Positions 1 through 6,255 of a DNA stretch of 7,527 bases are shown here, piece after piece. Position numbers and translations under genes: made by a program. How positions within the stretch are numbered: position 1 is the stretch's first letter; each line of letters begins with the position of its first letter. The notes under the pieces are model-generated. The model had not been told where the DNA came from. It was given only the letters and a program-made list of their open reading frames with translations, and did no database searches. The DNA lies in assembly GCA_019312705.1 (NCBI GenBank), contig JAFDCW010000194.1:1-7527 (forward strand), written 5' to 3'. This DNA comes from Deltaproteobacteria bacterium. GTDB lineage: Bacteria > Myxococcota > Polyangia > Polyangiales > B10-G4.

Positions 1-138
1 GTCGGCGAGCTCACCCACCACGTCTACACCCAGTTCGGCTCCCACGCCCGCGACGTGCACCTCGCCGCCGCCTACCAGCACCTCGTCGTCGACCGCGGCG
101 CGGTGGGCGTCGACCAGGTTCTCTGGTCGTATCGGTGA
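1..138 (+). CDS. C-terminal end of an unrecognised protein (5' truncated by window)
   Basis: An open frame enters from the left edge and runs 45 codons to a TGA at 136-138. Third codon positions are almost all G or C, as in the other genes here, which supports real coding. The peptide starts VGELTHHVYTQFGSHARDVH and ends VDQVLWSYR. It is soluble in character, rich in His and Val, and has no membrane segment or signal. I do not recognise the family from this fragment, so no function is given. Its stop codon overlaps the GTG start of the next gene by four bases (GTGA), so the two genes are probably co-transcribed and translationally coupled. Confidence 0.75.
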   Translation, partial: VGELTHHVYTQFGSHARDVHLAAAYQHLVVDRGAVGVDQVLWSYR

Positions 139-725
139 GGAAGAGCTTCTTCTTGCGCCCTTCGATGTTGGGGTTTCTGCTCTGCTGTGGCCTGTACGCT
201 TGCGGCGGCGGTGACGGTGCCACCGATGCAAGCGCAGACTCAGCGCCTTCCGACACGGGGCGTGTAGACACCGGGCCCACGCTCACCTGCGAGGCCATCG
301 GGGGTACCTGCGGATGCGCGGGGAGCTGCGATCCAGGCACCCACGAGGACCCGGCCTCGGCGTCGCTCTGCCCCCAGCCCTGCGCCGAGTGCGGTGGGTG
401 CGCGATGGGGTGTTGCGTCCCGGATGACGCGGGAGTGGACGCCGGCGCCGACGCGGATGCCGGATGCGAGGTCATCACTTGGAGCACGACCGAGATATAC
501 CGGGTTTCCCTCGCCTGCGGCCCCGGCGTGGACGAAGGAACGAACCTATGCCTCGAGATCACCGTGTCGGCGACCGGCGAGATCACCGAGGCCGTTGCGG
601 GTCCATCCAGCGACCAATCGCCCGACGCCACCCAGGCGAGCTGCATTCGCAGCGAGCTCGTGGGCCGCTGTGTCCCGTCGTTGGCCGGTCAGCCCGCGAA
701 CGAGCAGTGTGCCATCGGCGTTTGA
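135..725 (+). CDS. Small Cys-rich predicted lipoprotein
   Basis: This encodes a 196-residue predicted lipoprotein. The N-terminus MRKSFFLRP is basic, a hydrophobic stretch (about 11-21) follows, and a lipobox L-Y-A-C puts the lipidated cysteine at residue 23. A low-complexity Asp/Ala/Ser/Gly linker follows (24-48), then a Cys-rich segment (52-94), a second linker of Asp-Ala-Gly type (97-110) and a C-terminal part (111-196) with four to five more cysteines. The cysteines probably form disulfides in the periplasm or at the surface. I chose the GTG at 135 because it supplies the basic n-region; the next in-frame start, ATG at 165, would leave a signal peptide without positive charge. The start overlaps the previous stop by 4 bases. 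No family is recognised and no enzymatic motif is visible. An 82-base gap with no clear promoter separates it from the next gene. Confidence 0.82.
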   Translation: MRKSFFLRPSMLGFLLCCGLYACGGGDGATDASADSAPSDTGRVDTGPTLTCEAIGGTCGCAGSCDPGTHEDPASASLCPQPCAECGGCAMGCCVPDDAGVDAGADADAGCEVITWSTTEIYRVSLACGPGVDEGTNLCLEITVSATGEITEAVAGPSSDQSPDATQASCIRSELVGRCVPSLAGQPANEQCAIGV

Positions 726-807
726 CCCCCTTGCTACCGCGAAGGCCGGGTCGGCCTCGGCAGGCCGCTCATTCGGCACCATCCGCTTTGCGTGTCATGA
801 TTCCCGT

Positions 808-2376
808 GTGGCATCTCTTCGCGGCGCCGTTTTCGTCTCAGCGCTCCTGATCTTCCCTGCCCTTCTCACGGCCCTCCTCGCGACCACCGGCTGCGGTGGG
901 GACGAGCCAGTCCCCGGCTGCGAAACGGGCGGTGATTGTGCCCGAGGAGAGATGTGCCGCGATGGCGTGTGCCTCGCCGCCCCCGGCGACGGAGGCACCC
1001 CAGACGCGGATACAGGGGCCGCGATGTGCGCGCCATCGGAGACCATGTGCGGCAGCGTTTGCGCCGATACCCGGACCGACCCCGCCCACTGCGGCGGCTG
1101 CGGCATGGACTGCGGCGACCCCTTCGGCGCCACGGTCACCTGCACGAATGGCCTCTGTACCTCGACCTGCGACGAAGGCTTCGCCGATTGTGATAGCGAT
1201 GACTCGAACGGGTGCGAAACCGATCTCGCGAGCGACGACGCAAACTGCGGGGCCTGCGGGGCGATGTGCTCGGGGGGCTCGTGCGCGGCATCGTCCTGTC
1301 TGGTGAACCCTCGGGGAGACGGCTCCGACGGGGCGTTCTTGGTCGACGCCGGCGATGCGGCCTTGAATACCATCATGACCACGGCGAACGGCGGCATGGG
1401 CCGGACCGAGCTCATCCTCGCCGACGCGACCGGCTTCGCTGCGGGCCAGATGGTCTTGCTTCAACAAACCCAGGGCCCTGACGCCGGACGCTTTTCGCTG
1501 CATCGAATCGAGAGCGTCGCGGGTGAGGTCGCGACGTTGAATCCGGCCCTCGGGGCCCCCTACGCAACGGGCGCCGGGGCCGTGGCCCAGGCCGTCGTCG
1601 TGCCCCAATACACCGACCTGATGGTCACCGGCGGCCGCGTCGTGGCCCCGGCATGGGACGGCACGACCGGCGGAATCGTAGCCATAGCCGCGACCGGCAC
1701 AGTGACCATCGGCGCCGGGGGCTCGATCGACGTCGATGGCCGCGGCTTCCGCGGTACGCCGTCGGGGACCGTCTTCGCCAATACCATCGGTCAGCAGGGG
1801 GAAGGGGACCTGGGCCCCGGCGGCGCCGCGGTCACCGCCAACGCCAGCGGCGGAGGCGGAGGGGCTATTTCATCCTGCAATCGGGGCCCAGGTGGCGGCG
1901 GCGGTGCCGGGGGCGAAGCCGGCGACGTGGGCGGCGTGGTGTGCACGCCGGCTACCGCTGGCGGCGTCGTGGCCGGAGGCGACGGATCGTTGCTCTTTGG
2001 TGGCGGGGGCGGGCAGGGAGGGCCTGCCTTTCACTCCGGCGGCGGCAACGGCGGCGGGGTCGTCATCATCTTCGCGGCAAACCTCGAAGTCGAGGGCACC
2101 ATCGTCGCCCAGGGCGGTGCGGGCGGCGCGGCGCGGGGCATCTTTTCGACCTGCGGCGGAGGCGGTGGCGGCGGCGCCGGGGGGACCATCTACCTCGACG
2201 TCGACACCGCGGTCCTCGGCGAAGACCTGGTGAGCGCCGGCGGCGGCGCCGGTGGTCCGACGGGTGCGGCCCCTATCTGCTCAGGGCTCACGGGCGGCGT
2301 CGGTGGTGGCGGACGTATTTCGGTGCGGGGCGACTCGATCATGGGCACCACAGTGCCGCCCGCGATCGTCCCCTAA
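808..2376 (+). CDS. Surface lipoprotein with Cys-rich stalk and Gly-rich repeat domain
   Basis: This encodes 522 residues from the GTG at 808. That is the only usual start codon in frame between the previous stop and the signal peptide; longer in-frame extensions would run back through the preceding gene. The signal peptide is residues 1-28, ending ATTGC, with the lipidated cysteine at 29; the Thr at -3 makes the lipobox slightly unusual. A Cys-rich stalk follows (about 38-164). It has a gDC..GxMC..GVC unit and two units of the type CGGCGxxC and NGCE...NCGACGxxC, a repeat style common in myxobacterial secreted proteins. Residues 165-270 are an ordinary mixed domain. From about 284 to the end the chain is glycine-rich, with recurring blocks of GG, alternating hydrophobics and GG that suggest a beta-helix or beta-solenoid. 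No catalytic motif is seen. The likely role is adhesion or surface structure (inference). No clear Shine-Dalgarno precedes the GTG, so the start is the weakest part of the call. Confidence 0.8.
   Translation: MASLRGAVFVSALLIFPALLTALLATTGCGGDEPVPGCETGGDCARGEMCRDGVCLAAPGDGGTPDADTGAAMCAPSETMCGSVCADTRTDPAHCGGCGMDCGDPFGATVTCTNGLCTSTCDEGFADCDSDDSNGCETDLASDDANCGACGAMCSGGSCAASSCLVNPRGDGSDGAFLVDAGDAALNTIMTTANGGMGRTELILADATGFAAGQMVLLQQTQGPDAGRFSLHRIESVAGEVATLNPALGAPYATGAGAVAQAVVVPQYTDLMVTGGRVVAPAWDGTTGGIVAIAATGTVTIGAGGSIDVDGRGFRGTPSGTVFANTIGQQGEGDLGPGGAAVTANASGGGGGAISSCNRGPGGGGGAGGEAGDVGGVVCTPATAGGVVAGGDGSLLFGGGGGQGGPAFHSGGGNGGGVVIIFAANLEVEGTIVAQGGAGGAARGIFSTCGGGGGGGAGGTIYLDVDTAVLGEDLVSAGGGAGGPTGAAPICSGLTGGVGGGGRISVRGDSIMGTTVPPAIVP
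1657..2337 (+). repeat. Degenerate Gly-rich protein repeat units within the surface lipoprotein
   Basis: Four stretches of the protein share the pattern glycine run, alternating hydrophobic strand, a second short hydrophobic strand, glycine run. They are residues 284-316 (core GGIVAIAATGTVTIGAGG), 411-440 (core GGVVIIFAANLEVEGTIVA), 451-482 (core GGTIYLDVDTAVLGEDLVSA) and a partial unit 497-510 (core GGGGRISVRG). Between units 1 and 2 lies a looser Gly/Ala region (317-410) with isolated cysteines. The DNA is accordingly rich in GGCGGC-type runs. The spacing is irregular, so this is a protein-level repeat rather than a recent DNA tandem array. Confidence 0.55.
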
Positions 2377-2385
2377 TCCACGGCC

Positions 2386-3765
2386 CTACGGTAGCGGCGG
2401 GATGCCGAGGCCGCGCAGCCACGCTGTTGTTAATGCGCTCGTATCGAAGCCCGTTTGCGCTTCGATCTCGGTGAGTAGGTCGGACATCGAGGCCGCTTCG
2501 GCGCCGCCGTGCCTCCGGTAGAAGTCGGCGAGCACGGCGTCGAGGGCGTCTTGGCCGACTTCGCGTTCGATGGCTCGCATGAAGAAGGCGCCCTTCATGT
2601 ACGGCACGAGGGAAAAGACCGGATGGGTGACGATGTCGATCTCGCCGCACCCGGTCGGCCAGGCCTCGGTGTCGCCCCGGGCGACGGTGTTCATCAGGTC
2701 GACTTCGTACGCGGCCCAGACGCGGGCTTCGGCCTCGGGGCCGTCGACGGCGGCGATGGCGCGGGCGGCGAGATAGGACGCGAGGCCCTCGGAGAGCACG
2801 AAGTCTTCCCAGCAGCGCATGCGCACGCCGTTGCCGAACCACCCGTGGGCCGCCTCGTGGGCCTGGGTGACGGGGTTGGCCATCGAGGGCCGGGCGACGT
2901 GGAAGAAGGGGTGGTGCTCCATGCCGCCGAAGCCCCCGGCGCCCCAGCGAACCGCGACCGACGCCATCTCGTCCCCGAAGAGGTAGGGGCCGTAGGTGGT
3001 CTCGAAGAACTCGACGTAGCCGACGAGGGAGCGTGTGCCCTCGGCGGCCGAAGCGCGGTCTCCGGGGAAGTAGTAGGCGCTGAGACGGGTGCCGGCCCGG
3101 GTCGTCCCGAGGGAGAGCTCCTCGTATTCTCCGACGGCGACGGCGATCATGTAGGACGGCGCGTCGGCCGTGATCGCACGCGGGTAGACCGGGGTCAGCC
3201 CCGGCGCCGCGCCGGTTACCGAGAGCGCGAAGGTCGTACCGTCGGCCGGCGACGAGACGCAGGGGAAGAGGTTGCTGCAGCGATACGGCCACACGAGCGT
3301 AACGCCGCTCTCCGGGACCCAACCTTCGAGGGTGCCTCGCGGTTGGGCGGGGAAGGCGTATTCGAAGCGCCATTCGGTCGGCGTCGGGGCTCCCGGAAGG
3401 GAGATTCGGCCATCGATGGTCGGGGCGTCGACGGCTGCGCCGGACGCGTCGAAGACCCGCACGTCAGTTAGGCCGCCGACCTCGAAGACGATGGTTTCCG
3501 CCGGGGCGTGGTCGATGACGGCTTCGCCGCGCAGGGCGGTGAGGTCGAGGCTCAGGTCGGTATGGAGGATCCCGAGGGGCATGGGCCGGCGCGCGGCGTC
3601 TCCGGCCGTGGCGTCTGCCGCATCCCCGGCGGCGGCGTCGCCTGCGTCGCCTGCGTCGCCTGCGCCTCCCGCATCGGTCGTGGTCCGGGGCGGCGGCGGA
3701 ACGGTCCGGCCGCACCCCGCGGCCGATACGAAGAGCAGCAACGCGGCGGCGAGGCGGGCAAACAC
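2386..3765 (-). CDS. M1-family zinc metallopeptidase, predicted lipoprotein
   Basis: This encodes 459 residues from a GTG at 3765. It begins with a signal peptide and lipobox A-A-G-C (lipidated Cys18), then a Pro/Thr and Asp-Ala-Gly linker (about 21-60). Residues 65-230 resemble the N-terminal beta domain of M1 (gluzincin) peptidases, including a segment with Cys163 and Cys169 before SSPADGTTF. The catalytic domain has GGMEH at 280-284, in the position of the family's GAMEN exopeptidase motif; the zinc motif HEAAH at 303-307 with the third ligand Glu326 exactly 18 residues later (HExxH-x18-E); and a YMKG segment with Tyr389, the usual place of the catalytic tyrosine. About 60 residues of helix follow. 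The protein is short for M1 enzymes, which usually carry a further C-terminal domain. The expected activity is hydrolysis of peptides near their N-terminus, in the periplasm or at the cell surface. It is the last gene of the leftward block and its stop lies 9 bases from the convergent gene's stop. Confidence 0.9.
   Translation of the reverse strand: MFARLAAALLLFVSAAGCGRTVPPPPRTTTDAGGAGDAGDAGDAAAGDAADATAGDAARRPMPLGILHTDLSLDLTALRGEAVIDHAPAETIVFEVGGLTDVRVFDASGAAVDAPTIDGRISLPGAPTPTEWRFEYAFPAQPRGTLEGWVPESGVTLVWPYRCSNLFPCVSSPADGTTFALSVTGAAPGLTPVYPRAITADAPSYMIAVAVGEYEELSLGTTRAGTRLSAYYFPGDRASAAEGTRSLVGYVEFFETTYGPYLFGDEMASVAVRWGAGGFGGMEHHPFFHVARPSMANPVTQAHEAAHGWFGNGVRMRCWEDFVLSEGLASYLAARAIAAVDGPEAEARVWAAYEVDLMNTVARGDTEAWPTGCGEIDIVTHPVFSLVPYMKGAFFMRAIEREVGQDALDAVLADFYRRHGGAEAASMSDLLTEIEAQTGFDTSALTTAWLRGLGIPPLP
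3635..3661 (-). repeat. Three perfect tandem 9-base units in the lipoprotein linker
   Basis: The plus-strand unit gcgtcgcct occurs three times in a row, followed by a shortened copy (gcgcct). Read on the coding strand it encodes Gly-Asp-Ala three times, inside the flexible linker of the M1 lipoprotein. Because the unit is a multiple of three, slippage would change linker length without breaking the frame. Confidence 0.85.
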
Positions 3766-3825
3766 GGGACGCAGTATGCCCCGCGAGGATGCCGATGCCC
3801 AGCTGCGGGCACCCCGATTCGGCGG

Positions 3826-3903
3826 CTACTCGACGGTCACGATGAGCGTGTATTCGCCGCTGGCGGGGAGGAGCACGCCGGTGAGCTCATCCCTCAAGTT
3901 CGG
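3826..3903 (-). pseudogene. Possible orphan 3' end of a coding region between P450 and M1 genes
   Basis: Past the P450 stop, in a different leftward frame, the sequence reads in gene-like fashion to a TAG at 3826-3828. The peptide LRDELTGVLLPASGEYTLI then TVE has high GC3 codons, a Gly/Tyr beta-strand pattern and no Arg/Pro bias, unlike typical shadow frames here. No plausible start and no room for a full gene exist: the frame enters the P450 coding region, where its translation turns Arg-rich. The ending recalls the last strands of secreted beta-sandwich (PPC-like) domains, but this resemblance is weak. I read it as a possible gene remnant; chance cannot be excluded with about 25 codons. Confidence 0.3.
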
Positions 3904-5327
3904 GCGGTGCGTGCCGGCGGCCGCCGCCGAAAGCGCACCGGCAGGCCGTCGGTCGGAGTGAGGGTGATGTTGCGGCGCATGGTGCCCACTCGGTGTCCCG
4001 GGGCGGCGACGGGGACGAGGCGCATCAAGATCGTCGCGAGGACCACCTTCATCTCGTAGAGCGCAAACGCCTCGCCAATGCAGCGCCGGATACCGCCTCC
4101 AAAAGGGAAATAGGTGTAGGGACTCGGGCGTGCGTTCAGGAAGCGCGCGGGGTCGAAGCGCTCGGGCTCGGGCCACGAGGCGGCGTTGAAGTGGGCGAGG
4201 TAGATGCTGCACCCGGCCATCACCCCGACCGGCAGGTCGACGCCGCCGATGCGGGTGGGCTCCATGATGACCCGGCCGACACCGGGGATGACCGGGTGCA
4301 TGCGCAGGGTCTCCTTGATGACCGCGTCGAGGTAGTCGAGCTCTTGAACGCGGTCGGGGTCGACGTCTCCGTCGGGGAAGGCCTCGTCGAGCTCACGCTG
4401 AACGTGGCGGAGCACCAGCGGGTGCCTCGTGAGCCGATGGGTGACCCAGGACAAAGCGGTGGCCGTCGTTTCGTGGCCAGCCACGAGCATCGTCAGCAGC
4501 TCGTGGTGAATCTCTTCGTCGCTCATCGGCGAGCCGTCTTCGTAGGTCGCGTCGAGGAGCATCGACAGGATGTCGTGGCGCTCGACTCCTCCGACCTTCT
4601 TCTCGTGGCGCCGTTCTTCGAAGAGTTCGGTCAGCTCTACGAACGCTTGCTCGCGCAGGCGTAGGAAGCGCCCCCAGGGCGAACGCGGCCCGAGGTCTCG
4701 CTGGAAGCCGCGGATGAGGTAGAGGGGGTTGTCGAGGATGCGCGTCGCTTCGACGAGCTTGTGGCGCATGCGGTCTTCGGCCTCGCCGACGTCCATGCCG
4801 AAGACGGTCCGCAGGATCACGTCGAGGGTGATCGCTTGCGTTTCGGTCTGCATGCGGAAGGTCTGGCCGAGGGGCCAGTGGGTGATCCGCGCCCGGGTGA
4901 TCTCGCCCATCGCCGCCCCGTAGGCGCGCATGCGGTCGCCGCGGAAGGGTGGGATCAGGAGCCTTCGTTGGCTCCGGTGGCGTTCTCCATCGAGGACCAG
5001 GACCGAGTGGCGTCCGAGGAACGGTTCGAGGACCTCGTTGGCCTTGCCTGCGTGCATCGCATCGCCGGAGTCTCGGAAGACCTCTTTGACGGCCTCGGGG
5101 TTCGCGAACTGGACGATGGCCCCGATGCCCGGGATGCGGATGGTGAGGGGTTCGCCGAAGCGGTCCCGGCAGGCGCGCAGGAACGCAATGGGTCGGTATA
5201 GGAACCCCACCATCTGGAGCCCGGGAGGCGCGCTCGGCCCCGGCGGAAGGCCATCGCCGCGGTCATTGCCGCGGCCCTTGGCGATGCGCCGGACCGCAAA
5301 CTCGGTGAATCTCGGAAGTGAAGTCAC
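3894..5327 (-). CDS. Cytochrome P450, CYP110-like
   Basis: This encodes 477 residues. P450s use haem to insert one oxygen atom from O2 into an organic substrate, with electrons from a redox partner. Visible landmarks, in order, are a Pro-rich hinge LPPGPSAPPG (27-36); the C-helix region DGERHRSQRRLLIPPF (113-128); the I-helix oxygen-activation motif AGHETTA (283-289); the K-helix ETLR (Glu339, Arg342); PERF (388-391); and the haem loop FGGGIRRCIG (409-418) with Cys416 as the thiolate ligand. The histidine in place of the usual C-helix tryptophan and the following PPFRGDRM recall CYP110 enzymes. There is no long N-terminal membrane anchor, so it is probably soluble. I chose the GTG at 5327 because a GGAGGT lies just upstream and because it keeps the hinge; the frame stays open further upstream, but there it overlaps the neighbouring lipoprotein gene and reads Arg-rich. 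The last residues (about 467-477) are Arg/Pro-rich and may be read-through beyond the ancestral end. Substrate and redox partner are unknown; none is encoded nearby. Confidence 0.95.
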   Translation of the reverse strand: MTSLPRFTEFAVRRIAKGRGNDRGDGLPPGPSAPPGLQMVGFLYRPIAFLRACRDRFGEPLTIRIPGIGAIVQFANPEAVKEVFRDSGDAMHAGKANEVLEPFLGRHSVLVLDGERHRSQRRLLIPPFRGDRMRAYGAAMGEITRARITHWPLGQTFRMQTETQAITLDVILRTVFGMDVGEAEDRMRHKLVEATRILDNPLYLIRGFQRDLGPRSPWGRFLRLREQAFVELTELFEERRHEKKVGGVERHDILSMLLDATYEDGSPMSDEEIHHELLTMLVAGHETTATALSWVTHRLTRHPLVLRHVQRELDEAFPDGDVDPDRVQELDYLDAVIKETLRMHPVIPGVGRVIMEPTRIGGVDLPVGVMAGCSIYLAHFNAASWPEPERFDPARFLNARPSPYTYFPFGGGIRRCIGEAFALYEMKVVLATILMRLVPVAAPGHRVGTMRRNITLTPTDGLPVRFRRRPPARTART

Positions 5328-5330
5328 CAG

Positions 5331-5336
5331 ACCTCC
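5331..5336 (-). promoter_or_regulatory. Ribosome binding site of the P450 gene
   Basis: On the coding strand the sequence is GGAGGTCTGGTG. The GGAGGT is a full match to the anti-Shine-Dalgarno core and leaves only 3 bases (4 from GGAGG) before the GTG at 5327. This is slightly close but supports that start over the longer open frame, and it is the clearest binding site in the window. Confidence 0.55.
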
Positions 5337-5380
5337 GAGGGTAAGCCCGTCGAGGCGGCGACGATAGGGCCACCGCCAAG

Positions 5381-5812
5381 CTATTCGCAGTCGACCCGCG
5401 GCGTAAACTGCGACGCTGGGGAACCGAGATAGGTGCTCGTCTCGGAGCGCTCTCCCGGACCGACCTCGACCGACGCCGTCTCTGCGGAGACATCGGTGCC
5501 TACGGTGCAGTTCACGGTCCGGTCGCAGTCGTTGGCCACGTATACCCAGTGGTTGTACGCGAGCGCCCCGTAGATCGCGCGGCCGGTCACCGTGACGCAG
5601 TCCGGTGTCGTGCCGGCATTGGCCGCAAGGGGGATCACCTGGTCCTGGGGGGTATCGGCGGTTCCGCCCACCCCAGGCAGAGGCTCGTCGGTCACCTCGA
5701 TGGCGCCGCCGCACGCCGTGAGGGCCGGAAAGGTCAGAATGCCCAGAATGCCCAGAACAAGCCCGGCCCCGAGGCCCGAAGCAACGAACGATGATGGTCG
5801 TGACATTTCCAT
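5381..5812 (-). CDS. Small predicted lipoprotein of unknown function
   Basis: This encodes 143 residues from ATG 5812; a second in-frame ATG at 5806 is equally possible and leaves the product nearly unchanged. The signal peptide has a hydrophobic core GLVLGILGILTFPALTAC and lipobox L-T-A-C, with the lipidated cysteine at residue 34. A Pro/Thr/Asp linker (about 40-70) leads to a compact domain (71-143) with Cys72, Cys96, Cys102 and Cys142, which could make two disulfides. The strand-like pattern (CVTVTGRAIYGAL, HWVYVANDC, NCTVGTDV, PRVDCE) suggests a small beta-sandwich. I do not recognise the family and see no catalytic motif. It lies 26 bases after the EthD gene and 53 bases before the P450 start, on the same strand, so it is probably in their operon; no terminator-like hairpin was seen on either side. 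Confidence 0.85.
   Translation of the reverse strand: MEMSRPSSFVASGLGAGLVLGILGILTFPALTACGGAIEVTDEPLPGVGGTADTPQDQVIPLAANAGTTPDCVTVTGRAIYGALAYNHWVYVANDCDRTVNCTVGTDVSAETASVEVGPGERSETSTYLGSPASQFTPRVDCE
5735..5757 (-). repeat. 9-base tandem repeat inside the signal-peptide coding region
   Basis: The plus-strand unit cagaatgcc occurs twice in tandem (5735-5743 and 5744-5752), followed by a partial third copy (cagaa). On the coding strand it produces the repeated Leu-Gly-Ile in the hydrophobic core of the lipoprotein signal peptide. Gain or loss of a unit would lengthen or shorten the core by three residues in frame. Confidence 0.75.
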
Positions 5813-5838
5813 GTTGGCGTAGGGGCAGCCCCGAGTCG

Positions 5839-6207
5839 TCAGCCGTCGATCAGCACGTCTTCATCGCTCAGAAAAAACGACGAGCGCTTCACGTCGATGA
5901 TCTCGACGAGCATGTCTCGGGTCTTCCGGAGCATCTCTTTCGCGTCGTCCTCGGCGAGGCGCTGCATCGCCGGGGCGCCCACTTGCCACCACACTTCGAG
6001 GACGGCGTCGAAGGGATCTTCGGTTCCGCGCGCGGACTGAACGAGGGCGTTCGCCTCGTGGGCTAGAGCGTAGCTCGAGGTCATGCGTACGACCTCGGTC
6101 AGCTTCACCACGCGTCGAATCGCGTCGAGGTAGTCCTGCCAGTGGCCCCGAAACTCTGCCGGGTCGAGGTCGGGCTTACGGCGCACACATTGAACGAACT
6201 TGATCAT
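5839..6207 (-). CDS. EthD domain-containing protein
   Basis: This encodes 122 residues from ATG 6207. It fits the EthD/dimeric alpha+beta barrel family in length and pattern: an N-terminal strand MIKFVQCVRRKPDLD, the EFRGHW segment with His22 (the family's F..HW block), a central FDAVLEVWWQ strand (66-75), and a C-terminal FFLSDEDVLIDG, where EthD proteins carry their acidic D/E-x-V ending. EthD was named from the gene beside an ether-degrading cytochrome P450 system, and members often sit with oxygenase genes, though their biochemical role is mostly not settled. Here a P450 lies two genes downstream, which fits that association (inference). The protein has no signal peptide and is expected in the cytoplasm. 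The Shine-Dalgarno is weak (GGTAAG, far upstream). The gene starts 48 bases after the cupin gene's stop. Confidence 0.82.
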   Translation of the reverse strand: MIKFVQCVRRKPDLDPAEFRGHWQDYLDAIRRVVKLTEVVRMTSSYALAHEANALVQSARGTEDPFDAVLEVWWQVGAPAMQRLAEDDAKEMLRKTRDMLVEIIDVKRSSFFLSDEDVLIDG

Positions 6208-6255
6208 GGTTGGGCGAGCTTACCGCGTTTCGGCCATCACCGAAGGGCCCAGTCC

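Noticed and set aside
11..646. A leftward open frame across the first two genes
   Set aside because: It is low-complexity, Ser/Pro/Arg-rich and antisense to a clear lipoprotein gene, with no start signal.
743..757. A 6-base-pair hairpin (AGGCCG, loop GGT, CGGCCT) after the small lipoprotein gene
   Set aside because: It has no following T-tract, and short GC hairpins are expected by chance at this base composition, so I do not call a terminator.
394..807. An in-frame upstream extension of the Gly-rich lipoprotein
   Set aside because: It overlaps the preceding lipoprotein gene, reads as Arg/Pro-rich shadow sequence and would bury the signal peptide. GTG 808 is far better.
1653..2474. An Arg-rich rightward open frame of 273 codons within the Gly-rich gene
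   Set aside because: GGC-rich DNA read one frame off gives Arg/Arg-rich peptides. No start signal or domain is visible.
3796..3811. An inverted repeat TGCCC/GGGCA upstream of the M1 gene
   Set aside because: The stem is only five pairs with a six-base loop and no T-tract on either strand, so it is too weak to call a terminator or operator.
5328..5714. An N-terminal extension of the P450 frame
   Set aside because: It overlaps the lipoprotein gene at 5381-5812, is Arg-rich and has no P450 features; a GGAGGT supports GTG 5327.
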